NCBI GenBank assembly: GCA_963801065.1
Contig: CAWDDG010000006.1
Coordinates: 280,575-344,574 of the forward strand
Source of the DNA: CAWDDG01 sp963801065
Lineage (GTDB): Bacteria; Actinomycetota; Actinomycetes; Jiangellales; Jiangellaceae
DNA length: 64,000 nt
Direction of reading: 5' to 3'
Each line of letters begins with the position of its first letter. Position 1 is the first letter of the stretch. Shown here piece by piece: positions 56,192-64,000 of the stretch. The notes below the pieces were generated by a model. It made no database searches, had not been told where the DNA came from, and saw only the letters and a program-made list of their open reading frames with translations. A program made the translations under genes and the position numbers.

Positions 56192-57943
56192 TCAGCGGAT
56201 GGCCGCCTTGCTCGTCGCCGCCGTGGCGAGCAGCTCCTCGGCGTGGGCCCTGGCGGTCGCGGAGCCCTCGAGCCCTGCCAGCATCCGGGACAGCTCGTGC
56301 ACCCGGCCCTCGTCGTCGAGGGCGACGACGCCGCTGCGGGTGATCCGGCCGTCCTCGCTCTTGACGACCTGCAGGTGCCGGTCGGCGAACGCGGCGACCT
56401 GGGGAAGGTGGGTGACGACCAGCACCTGGGCGTTGCGGGCCAGCCGGGCGAGCCGCCGTCCGACCTCGACCGCGGCCCTGCCGCCGACACCCGGCGTCCA
56501 CCTCGTCGAAGACGAAGGTCGGCACCGGGTCGGCGCCCGCGAAAACGACCTCGACGGCGAGCATGAGCCTGGACAGCTCCCCGCCCGAGGCGCCCACGGT
56601 CCAGCGACCGGAGAGCGCGCGCCGGTGTGTGCCGCGAACAGGATCTCGACGTCGTCCACGCCGGCAGGCCCGAACGCGAACGGCCCGCCGTCGATCGCCA
56701 GCCCGTTCGGATCCGGACGCTGGGTGACCTCCACGACGACCTGCGCGTGCGGCATGGCGAGGGCCACGAGCTCGTCGCCGACGGCGTCCCCGAACCGCTT
56801 CGCGGCCGTGGAACGCTCCGCGGACAGCGCGGCTCGCCAGGGAGGCGAGCTCGGTGCGCAGCCCGTCGCGCTCCTCGCGCAGGGCGGCGACCCGCTCGTC
56901 GTCGCTGTCGAGCTCGAGCAGCCGCCGGGAGGCCCGGTCGGCCCAGGCCAGGACCTCGTCGACGTCCTCGCCGTACTTCCTGGTCAGCGCCGTGAGGACG
57001 GCCCGCCGCTCCTGGACTGCGGCGAGCCGCGCCGGGTCGGTGTCGATGTCGGCCGCGTACGACGCGAGATCCGCCGCCACGTCGGCGAGGAGGTACGAGG
57101 CCTCGGCCAATCGTTCGGCGAGGGCGGCCAGCGCGCGGTCGTGGTCGTGCTGAGGCTCCAGCGACCGGCGCGCAGAGGCGACCAGACCCAGAGCGTCGAC
57201 GGCTTCGAAGCTTGCGTCGTCTGCGGTCAGGTGCGGCGTGTGCCGCGGCCGCGGCCTCGCGGAGCGCGTCGGCGTGCGCCAGCCGCTCGTCCTCGGCGGC
57301 GAGCGCAGCGTCCTCGCCGGGCTGGGGCGCCGCCTGCTCGATCTCCACGAGGCCGAAACGCAGCAGGTCGGCCTCCTGCGCCCGCTCTCGTGACCGGGTC
57401 GTCACGTCGATCAGGTCGGCATCGACCGCGCGCAGCCGGGCATAGTCGCGCTTCGTACTCGGCCAGCGGCTCCGCGACGGCGTCTCCGGCGAAGCGGTCG
57501 AGGGCCTGCCGCTGCCGTGCCGGCTTCAGAAGCCGATGCTGGTCGCTCTGGCCGTGCACGGCGACGAGGTCCTCGGCCAGCTCCGCCAGCACCCCGACCG
57601 GAACGGAGCGGCCGCCGAGGTGGGCGCGGGACCGTGCCTTCGGCCGAGACGGCACGCGAGAGCAGGAGGTCGCCGTCGTCCAGGTCGGCGCCCGCGTCGA
57701 GCGCCCGGGTCGGCTGCCGGCCCGTCCGGGTCGATCCGCGACGCGGCCCTCGACGACGGCGCGCTGGGCGCCGGACCGAACCGCGCCGGCGTCGGCGCGG
57801 CCGCCGAACAGCAGGCCGAGGCCGGTGACCACCATGGTCTTGCCGGCGCCGGTCTCGCCGGTGACGACGGTGAGCCCGGGACCGAGCTCGAGCACGGCGT
57901 CGTCGATGACGCCGAGCCCGCGGATCCGGATCTCCTCGAGCAC
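56192..57943 (-). CDS. recN: DNA repair protein RecN (several frame breaks)
   Basis: RecN is an SMC-like ATPase for double-strand-break repair. From GTG 57943: EEIRIRGLGVIDDAVLELGPGLTVVTGETGAGKTMVVTGLGLLFGG, with the P-loop GETGAGKT. Further on, in alternating frames: DLVAVHGQSDQHRLLKPARQRQALDRFAG; the coiled-coil pieces around 57100-56850; LARLARNAQVLVVTHLPQVAAFADRHLQVVKSEDG (the H-loop region); and the normal end RAHAEELLATAATSKAA. At least six single-base breaks are needed. The signature region around 56530 survives in pieces. The neighbours suffer similarly. Confidence 0.88.
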
Positions 57944-57953
57944 GACCGGCAGC

Positions 57954-58896
57954 CTACGCGGGCCCCTGGTCCGTGGCGGCGTACCGCGCGCGCCGCGCCA
58001 ACCCTCGCACCGGCAGGTCGAACTTCGCCACCAGCCGGTCGGTGAACGGCGGCCGGTGCAGGCGGGCGAGCCGCACCGGCTCCTCGCCCCTGCACGACCT
58101 CGACCCGGGCGCCGGGCGGCAGGTCGACGCGTGCGCCGGCCGTCGCACCACAGCACCGCGCCGGCCGTCGCTGGGCAGCACCTCGACCGCGAGCGCCGAG
58201 GTCGGCGCGACGACCAGCGGCCGGGCGAACAGGGCGTGCGCGCTGATCGGCACCAGCAGCAGGGCCTCCACCTCAGGCCACACGACCGGCCCGCCGGCCA
58301 GAACGCGTAGGCCGTCGAGCCGGTCGGGGTGGCGCAGACGACGCCGTCGCAGCCCCAGCGCGACAGCGGGCGGCCGTCGACCTCGACGACGAGCTCGAGC
58401 ATCCGCTCGCGGCTGGCCTTCTCGACCGACTGGCCTCGTTGACCGCCCAGCTCGCGGGCCATGACGTCGCCGTCGCTCCGCGACGACGACGTCGATGGTC
58501 ATCCGCTCCTCGACCTGCGTAGTTCCTGGTCGACGACGCGCTCGACCGTGTCGCTCAGGTCGTCACGCTCCGCCTCGGCGAGGAAGCCGACGTGACCCAG
58601 GTTGACGCCGAGCACCGGCGTGCCCGAGGGCCGGGCGATCTCGGCGCCGCGCAGCATCGTGCCGTCGCCGCCGAGCACGATGACCAGCTCGCAGCCGTCG
58701 CGCCGCGTCGGGACCCGGCTCGACGGCGACGGCATCTGCCAGCCCGAGCTCGAGCCGCCTCGTCCGCGAGCGCACGCACGCGCGACGCCCGCCGTCCGGA
58801 GCAGCGTGACCGCCTCGCGCGACGGCGTCGCGCGCTGTCCTGGCGACCGGTGTGCGCGACCAGCAGGACGGCCCGCTCGCTCGTCGGCTCGCTCAT
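57954..58896 (-). CDS. nadK: NAD kinase (several frame breaks)
   Basis: NAD kinase makes NADP. ATG 58896 (SEPTSERAVLLVAHTGR) follows GGAGGG. In changing frames the protein shows CELVIVLGGDGTMLRGAEIAR (the GGDGT motif), VLGVNLGHVGFLAEAERDD, then RMLELVVEVDGRPL, CDGVVCATPTGSTAYAF (the NE/D and TGSTAY motifs) and LLVPISAHALFARPLVV. All catalytic landmarks remain. At least four single-base breaks lie between 58820 and 58080. The start overlaps the tlyA stop (ATGA), and the gene is followed by recN after 10 bases. Confidence 0.9.
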
Positions 58897-59712
58897 CGGC
58901 GGTCCCTCCTGCGACGGCCCGGTCGACGGCTGCCGGGTCCAGCGGCGGCGCGCCCGCGCCGCAGCCACAGGAAGTACTCCACGTTGCCCGCCGGCCCCGG
59001 CAGCGGGCTGGCGGTGACACCCGCCACGCCGAGGCCGAGCTCCTCGGCTGCCGACGCGACCGACGCGTACGGCCTCGGCCCGCAGCGCCGGCTCGCGCAC
59101 GACGCCGCCCTTGCCGAGCGCGCTCGCGACCGACCTCGAACTGCGGCTTGACCATGAGGCACGAGGTCGGCGTCCGGTCTGGCGCAGCGCGACCAGCGGC
59201 GGCAAGCACCAGCCGCAGCGAGATGAACGACAGGTCGCCCACGACCAGGTCGACCGGCCCGCCGACCAGCCCGGGCGTCAGGTCGCGCACGTTGGTGCGG
59301 TCGAGCACGTCGACCCGTGGCGTCGGACTGCAGCGACCAGGCGAGCTGTCCGTAGCCCGACGTCGACGGCGACGACCTGGGCAGCACCGCGGCGCAGCAG
59401 CACGTCGGTGAACCCGCCGGTCGATGCGCCCGGCGTCCAGGCACCGTCGGCCGTCAACGGTCAGGCCCGCCGGCGCGAACACGTCGAGCGCGCCGGCCAG
59501 CTTGTGCCCGCCGCGGGAGACGTAGTCCTCATCGCGCCGCGGCGTCTGCGACGACGATCGGCTCGGCCGGCTCGACCTCGGTCGCCGGCTTCGACGGCCG
59601 CCCGTCCGCCGACCTTCACCCGTCCGGCGGCGATCAGCGCGGCAGCCTGCTCGCGCGAGCGGGCCAGGCCGCGCCGGACCAGCTCGGCGTCGAGCCGTCG
59701 ACGCGGCGGCAC
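58893..59712 (-). CDS. tlyA: TlyA-family rRNA 2'-O-methyltransferase (several frame breaks)
   Basis: TlyA methylates 16S and 23S rRNA and sets capreomycin sensitivity in mycobacteria. GTG 59712 begins RRRLDAELVRRGLARSREQAAALIAAGRVKVGG, the S4 domain. In later frames: GLTVDGRRCLDAG, DVLDRTNVRDLTPGLVGGPVDLVVGDLSFISLRLVL (the methyltransferase core), LMVKPQFEVGRE and PLPGPAGNVEYFLWLRRG. Four or more single-base breaks. The tlyA-nadK-recN order matches Rv1694-Rv1696. Confidence 0.9.
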
Positions 59713-59715
59713 CGG

Positions 59716-59967
59716 TCAGTCCTGTTCCTCGGCCAGGGTGTCCTGCAGCGCCCGGTGGGCGTCCTCGATAACGGCCACGTGATCGTGAACCGGCAGTCTG
59801 TCGAGGTCGGTCAGCTTCGTCAGGGCCTCGTCGACGCGAGCGTCGCCCGTAGACGCGGCTGCGGACGCCGGCGCTGAGCTCCGCTCGGCGCCTGGGCCAT
59901 CGCTCGGTGTGCTCTCGGGCTGCGGCGCCGAATCGGCCACGGGATCCGTACCGTCGTGCTCGGTCAT
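59716..59967 (-). CDS. Small conserved protein of the tlyA operon (Rv1693-like)
   Basis: An 83-residue protein. The first 45 residues are low-complexity and acidic/Ser/Ala/Pro-rich; the last 40 form the conserved helix pair RVDEALTKLTDLDRLPVHDHVAVIEDAHRALQDTLAEE. The function is unknown. Homologues in actinobacteria lie at this exact position before tlyA. The stop is three bases from the tlyA start, so the two are likely coupled. Confidence 0.82.
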   Translation of the reverse strand: MTEHDGTDPVADSAPQPESTPSDGPGAERSSAPASAAASTGDARVDEALTKLTDLDRLPVHDHVAVIEDAHRALQDTLAEEQD

Positions 59968-60006
59968 GCGCTCGCTCTCTCCGGTCTCGGCGTACCGCTC
60001 ACGTTA

Positions 60007-61035
60007 TTACGGGCCGTCGGGTGTGTCCGAGATCCACCCGGCTTCGGCCAGCGCAGTTTCGACATCGACCACGCGCTCGACGCGGTCCTCGGCAGCCCAG
60101 GTGGCGCCGCAGACGGCACGTAGTCCGTCGAGTCTCGCTCCGCCATCCGGCGAGACAGAGCGGCGAAGGACGACCCGTCCGTCTTCCACCGCCGCCGAGA
60201 AGCCGCCGCACTGAACGAGACCTGGACGTACGGTCAGGGCCTGCGCCGGCTCCGCAAGGGCGCGAAGGTCTTCGGCCACGTACGTCGGGCGCTGCATACG
60301 ATTCGCGTGAACCAGTTGCTCCGGAGTGGTGACTCCGCTCAGCACCAGCAGGCTGTCCACATCGGAACGACGAGCGCCCTCGATGTCGGTGTCCAGTCGG
60401 TCGCCGACGACCAGTGGTCGCCTGGCGTTGGTCCGCAGAACGGCCTCCCTGTGCATCGGGGGCTCGGGCTTGCCGGCGACGATGGGCTCTCGGCCGGTCG
60501 CCGCTCGTACGGCGTCGACCAGCGTCCCGTTGCCCGGGGCCGTGCCGCGCGGCGTGGGGATCGTGCGGTCCGCGTTCGACGCCACCCAGGGCACGCCGGT
60601 GGCGACGGCGTACGAGCCTTCGGCCAGCAACCTCCAACCGACATCGGGGTGGAAGCCCTGGACGACGGCGGCCGGATGTGCGGCAGCCTCGTCGACCGGC
60701 GTCAGCGCTCGCTCGCGCAGCGCGTCCACCAGCCCTTCGCCGCCGACGACGAGCACCCGTGCGCCTCGCGGAAGCATGTCCGCAAGCACCCGGGCCGCGG
60801 CGTGGGCCGAGGTGACCACCTCCGCGCTGGTGGCGGGGATGCCCAGCTCGGTCAGCTGATCCGCGACCGCCTGCGGCGGGCGGGCCGCGTTGTTGGTGAC
60901 GAATGCCAACCGCATTCCGCCTGCGCGGGCGTTCGCCAGAGCCGCGGTCGCGTGCTCGACCGCATACGCACCGACGTAGACGACACCGTCGAGGTCGAGG
61001 AGGGCCACGTCGTAGATCTCGGCAAGCGAGGGCAT
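60007..61035 (-). CDS. HAD-IIA family phosphatase (Rv1692-like)
   Basis: A 342-residue phosphatase of the NagD/phosphoglycolate type. Motif I DLDGVVYVGAYAV (nucleophile and general-acid aspartates), motif II in RLAFVTNNAARPP, cap domain, then VAGKPEPPMHREAV with the motif III lysine and PLVVGDRLDTDIEGARRSDVDSLLVLSGVTT (motif IV). The C-terminal 80 residues form an extra domain seen in the mycobacterial glycerol-3-phosphate phosphatase homologue. ATG 61035 was chosen as the start at the domain boundary. It is divergent from the DUF1015 gene. Confidence 0.93.
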   Translation of the reverse strand: MPSLAEIYDVALLDLDGVVYVGAYAVEHATAALANARAGGMRLAFVTNNAARPPQAVADQLTELGIPATSAEVVTSAHAAARVLADMLPRGARVLVVGGEGLVDALRERALTPVDEAAAHPAAVVQGFHPDVGWRLLAEGSYAVATGVPWVASNADRTIPTPRGTAPGNGTLVDAVRAATGREPIVAGKPEPPMHREAVLRTNARRPLVVGDRLDTDIEGARRSDVDSLLVLSGVTTPEQLVHANRMQRPTYVAEDLRALAEPAQALTVRPGLVQCGGFSAAVEDGRVVLRRSVSPDGGARLDGLRAVCGATWAAEDRVERVVDVETALAEAGWISDTPDGP

Positions 61036-61102
61036 GACGCCGATCCTCGCAGCCGGTCGGGCGCCGACCGTGGACGGCCGGCAGGGCCGTACCATTCCGC
61101 GG

Positions 61103-62434
61103 ATGGCCGGATCCGTGCGCAGACCAGATGGCGCACGTCCACTGCAGCTCGCGCCGTTCCGCGCCGTGCGCTACTCGCCCAGTCACGTCGCAGACCTCGC
61201 GGCCGTCACCTGCCCGCCGTACGACGTGATCGGGGAGAACGGCGTAGCCACCTGGGAGGCCGCGGACCCGCACAATGTGGTGCGGCTCATCCTGCCGCGA
61301 GAGGGCGACGGCGAGGACAGGTACTCGCACGCGGCGCGTGATCTTCGGTCGTGGCTCGAACAGGGCATTCTGCGTCGCGAAGCCGAGCGGGCGCTCTACG
61401 TCTATCACCACACCACAGGACGTGAGTCCGCCGTCGGACTGGTCGGAGCCGTGTCGCTGCACGACCCCACCGAGCAGGTGGTCCTGCCGCACGAGGACGT
61501 CTTTCCTGGCCCGGTCGCCGATCGGACCGAGCTGATGGCGGCCACCTCCGCCCAGCTCGAGCCGATCCTGTTGACCTATGAGGGCGACGGTGCGGCCAGC
61601 GACATCGTCGACACCGCACTGAACTCGGTACCTCTCGTGGCCGTCACCACGGCCGACGGCGCCTCGCACCGGATCTGGCCGCTGACCGACCCCGACGTGC
61701 TTGCCACCATCGAGGGCGACCTCGCCGATCGGCAAGCCCTGATCGCCGACGGCCATCACCGATACGCCGCCTACCGCGCGCTGTGGGCTCGGTCGCGATC
61801 GGGAAGGCCGTCCGGCGATCCGCAGCCACCCGAGGCGGTACACAGCGGCCCCGATCCCGGCGCGACGTCGCGGGGCCTGGCCGTGCTCGTCGACGCGCGC
61901 AGGCACCCGCTCCGGCTCGGTGGCATCCACCGCTCCGTGTCGCAGCTTGCGTTCACCGAGGCCATCGCGACGGCGGGGCCCGGGTTCCGTACCGTGACGC
62001 CCATACCTCGCGGTGCCGAGGTAATTGCCGAGCTCGCTGCGGCGGGGAGACGCGGCGTTGCGTACGCCATCGGCGACGGGCGCGAATGGATGCTGCTGTC
62101 CGACCCGGACCCGGACCTGGTCGAGACCAGCCTGCCGGCGGACCACTCGCCGACATGGCGTCGGCTCGACGCGAGCATCGCCTGCGAGCTGTTGCTGCCC
62201 CGGCTCTGGGGAGTGGCGGATGCCGACCCCCGCGTCGCGTACCACCACGACGCGTCGAACGCGGTCGCACGGGCGCGCCGTGAGCACGGCGTGGCTCTCC
62301 TGCTCAACGCGGCCCGTCACGAGGACGTCCTCGCCGTTGCGGCACGGGGTGAACGGATGCCCCGCAAGTCGACGTCGTTCGGGCCAAAACCGCGGACCGG
62401 CCTGCTCATGAGGTTGCTGTCCGACCAACGGTGA
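61103..62434 (+). CDS. DUF1015 family protein
   Basis: A 443-residue protein matching DUF1015, described as SerC-associated or a possible kinase-like family of unknown activity. Landmarks: LQLAPFRAVRYSPSHVADL, VTCPPYDVI, YVYHHTTG, then GPVADRTELMAATSAQLEPILLTYEG and ALIADGHHRYAAYRAL, the most conserved motif. ATG 61103 follows the divergent gap with the HAD gene. The 3' end overlaps the convergent SSB-like gene by 29 bases. Confidence 0.88.
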   Translation: MAGSVRRPDGARPLQLAPFRAVRYSPSHVADLAAVTCPPYDVIGENGVATWEAADPHNVVRLILPREGDGEDRYSHAARDLRSWLEQGILRREAERALYVYHHTTGRESAVGLVGAVSLHDPTEQVVLPHEDVFPGPVADRTELMAATSAQLEPILLTYEGDGAASDIVDTALNSVPLVAVTTADGASHRIWPLTDPDVLATIEGDLADRQALIADGHHRYAAYRALWARSRSGRPSGDPQPPEAVHSGPDPGATSRGLAVLVDARRHPLRLGGIHRSVSQLAFTEAIATAGPGFRTVTPIPRGAEVIAELAAAGRRGVAYAIGDGREWMLLSDPDPDLVETSLPADHSPTWRRLDASIACELLLPRLWGVADADPRVAYHHDASNAVARARREHGVALLLNAARHEDVLAVAARGERMPRKSTSFGPKPRTGLLMRLLSDQR

Positions 62435-62786
62435 CGGCTCGGGCCAGCCGCCGGCCGGCGACGAGCTCGACCTCGTAGCGGCTCTGCGGCGTCCCCTCCG
62501 CGCGCCAGAACCGCCGTCGTAAGGCGCCCTCGACCTCCACGACGTCGCCGCTGCTCCACCGCAGGACCGTCCGCCGCAGAGTCGACGTCCACGCGGCGCA
62601 GGCAAGCGTGTCGACCTGCCGGCGCCGGCCCCGGCCCGCCGGCGGTCGTGGTCGCTCCACCACCAGCCGTACGGTGACGACCGAGTCACCGCTCGGCAGC
62701 GTGGCAGGCACTGGATCGGCCGACACGCGGCCGACCAGGCGCACCTCGTTGCGGTGCTCCAGGATCGGAACCGGTTCGACGGTCAT
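62406..62786 (-). CDS. Single-stranded DNA-binding protein-like (OB-fold)
   Basis: A 126-residue protein with one OB-fold like SSB: NEVRLVGRVSADPVPATLPSGDSVVTVRLVVER, then RQVDTLACAAWTSTLRRTVLRWSSGDVVEVEGALRRRFW. There is no acidic C-terminal tail like the one SSB uses to recruit partners, so it is probably a paralogue and not the essential SSB. ATG 62786 begins the frame. The end overlaps the DUF1015 gene in convergent orientation. Confidence 0.82.
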   Translation of the reverse strand: MTVEPVPILEHRNEVRLVGRVSADPVPATLPSGDSVVTVRLVVERPRPPAGRGRRRQVDTLACAAWTSTLRRTVLRWSSGDVVEVEGALRRRFWRAEGTPQSRYEVELVAGRRLARAVTVGRTATS

Positions 62787-62934
62787 GGGCGGCGCTCCTT
62801 CGACGGGCCCGGCTGACGAGACTCATCGTCCGAGCCCGACGCGTCCGGCGGAACGGCCGACGAGCAGCCTGTGGACAGTTCCCGGCCGGTGGAGGCCGCT
62901 GTGGACGGTTCCCGAGAGGTGTGAAGGCGTGGAG

Positions 62935-64000
62935 CTACGACTCCACCACGTGATCGTCGGTCGGAACGCCGACGAGCTCGTCGACCCGGTCGAGTGCGTC
63001 GGTCTCTTCGTCGCGGTCAGCCTCTGCCGCCTTGACGAACCAGCGTCGCGCTTCCTCGGCCCGGCCGAGCGCGACAAGCGTGTCGGCGTACGCATAGCGC
63101 AGGCGAGCGACCCAGGGTTGCTGCGAACGCGACCGGAGTTCAGGTAGCTGAAGCGAGACGGCTGCAGCCTCCAACTGACCCAGATCCCGGCGAGCGCCGG
63201 CCGCCACGATCAGCATCTCCACCCGGCCCGCCATGTCCAGACCGGCAACGGCCGGGTCCGCGGCGAGGTCGAGCGCCCGACGTGGCCGGCCGAGACCACG
63301 TTCACTGTCGGCCATCATCGGCAGGTACTCAGGCGAACCCGTGATCCGTCTGGCGGCACGCAGCTCCGCCAACGCGTCCGAGTAACGACCAGCGGCGTAC
63401 GCCGCGACGCCGGCGGCCTCCCGCACGACGCCCACCCGAGCCGCACGGCGCCGCGCAGCGATCGCGTGCTCGTACGCCAGGGCGGGATCGGCATCGATGA
63501 GTCGACCCGCCATGACCAGGTGCCGCGCGACGGCGCCGGCGGCACCGCCGCTCAACGTGCTCAGCTCGGCGCGGATGTCGTCGTCGAGCTCCCGGCCGGT
63601 GATCTCGGGATCGGTCGGCGGATCCGGAACCCGCTTGGCGCGGTCGCCGTCGATCCGCCGGTCCGCCGGACGTTCGCGGTCGTTGCGACCGCCCTGCCGG
63701 CCGCCACCGCCGCCACGACGTTCGGTCCGCCGATCGCCACTACCACGCCGGCCGTCGTCGCGCGGTGCCCCTCCTCTCGTGCCACGCCCACCGCCACGGG
63801 ATGCTTCGTCCCCTCGCTGTCCGCCCTCGCGGCGCTCGGAGCGGGTGTCCGATCCCGATCCTCGAAGTGGCGACCGACCGCGATCGCGGTAGCCACCCTG
63901 CTGCGAGGACCCCTTCCGGCGGTCGTCGTCCCCTCCGCCGCGGTCACCTTCAGGGCTCGGCCGCCCCGCCTCGTCGCGGCCCGTCCGCCGGCCAGGTTCG
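62935..64000 (-). CDS. TPR-like protein with RG-rich N-terminus, truncated at the window edge (Rv1691-like)
   Basis: The frame stays open from 62935 to the right edge, so the start is missing. The C-terminal two thirds (from about 63555) form helical repeats: GRELDDDIRAELSTL, ARHLVMAGRLIDADPALAYEHAIAARRRAARVGVVREAAGVAAYAAGRY and similar, ending in an acidic tail. Before it lie at least 130 residues made almost only of Arg, Gly, Asp, Ser and Glu (for example RRGGGGRQGGRNDRERP), a disordered, RNA-binding-like tail. The role is unknown. Homologues lie near the HAD/tlyA genes in mycobacteria. Confidence 0.83.
   Translation of the reverse strand, partial: EPGRRTGRDEAGRPSPEGDRGGGDDDRRKGSSQQGGYRDRGRSPLRGSGSDTRSERREGGQRGDEASRGGGRGTRGGAPRDDGRRGSGDRRTERRGGGGGRQGGRNDRERPADRRIDGDRAKRVPDPPTDPEITGRELDDDIRAELSTLSGGAAGAVARHLVMAGRLIDADPALAYEHAIAARRRAARVGVVREAAGVAAYAAGRYSDALAELRAARRITGSPEYLPMMADSERGLGRPRRALDLAADPAVAGLDMAGRVEMLIVAAGARRDLGQLEAAAVSLQLPELRSRSQQPWVARLRYAYADTLVALGRAEEARRWFVKAAEADRDEETDALDRVDELVGVPTDDHVVES

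Overview
The window is very GC-rich, coding-dense, and full of 4-base ATGA/GTGA gene overlaps and GTG/TTG starts. Gene content and order point to a high-GC actinobacterium (Actinomycetes). Two long runs match, gene for gene, blocks known from Mycobacterium tuberculosis. One is pgsA - DUF881 - sbp - DUF881 - gcvH - garA - merR - bifunctional nuclease - merR - gcvP (17.9-8.97 kb, the Rv1822-Rv1832 order). The other is Rv1691-like - HAD - small protein - tlyA - nadK - recN - steA - steB/mctB ... pyrG - nudix - xerD ... parA - scpA - scpB - rluB ... cmk ... der (64-30.4 kb, the Rv1691-Rv1713 order). I cannot name the genus from the sequence.

Layout. 0-3 kb: end of a TldD/PmbA-family gene, an ABM monooxygenase, a VOC protein, a gamma-glutamylcyclotransferase-like protein and a damaged zinc-ribbon gene. 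3.1-8.8 kb: a four-gene, fully overlapping operon made of a GAF-GAF-histidine kinase-REC-REC hybrid, a lone receiver, a receiver-class III nucleotide cyclase, and an ATP-grasp ligase of the PGM1 peptide-ligase type. This is the most unusual system here. 8.97-17.9 kb (minus strand): gcvP behind a single-aptamer glycine riboswitch, then regulators, an FHA protein with a zinc ribbon, gcvH (frameshifted as read), the DUF881/sbp trio and pgsA. 17.9-30.4 kb: an accessory interval with a LigD-type ligase, a DUF1835 protein, an LLM oxidoreductase, tRNA-Pro(GGG), an IS630 remnant, a complete ISL3-family insertion sequence with inverted repeats, a DUF222/HNH protein and a SNF2 helicase-SWIM zinc-finger pair. 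30.4-37.7 kb: a nine-gene chain, mostly overlapping, from parA down to der. 37.8-44.4 kb: a second accessory patch between parA and xerD, with TetR/epoxide hydrolase, an AlkZ-like protein, a flavin monooxygenase, a PQ-loop protein and a LuxR regulator. 44.4-64 kb: xerD, ald, glutathione peroxidase, a striking nested palindrome at 47.8 kb, nudix, pyrG, three envelope-type genes (glycosyltransferase, MurJ-like flippase, PNPT-like transferase), steB, steA, recN, nadK, tlyA, a HAD phosphatase, DUF1015, an SSB-like protein and the start-truncated TPR-like gene at the right edge.

Sequence quality. Single-base frame breaks are concentrated in 26.9-29.8 kb (SNF2/SWIM) and 55.5-59.6 kb (steA, recN, nadK, tlyA), with isolated ones in gcvH, the LLM oxidoreductase and the small zinc-ribbon gene. 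All motifs survive in alternating frames, and several affected genes are normally conserved housekeeping genes. I therefore read most of these as sequencing or assembly indels, not gene decay. Coordinates of those genes are the extents after joining frames.
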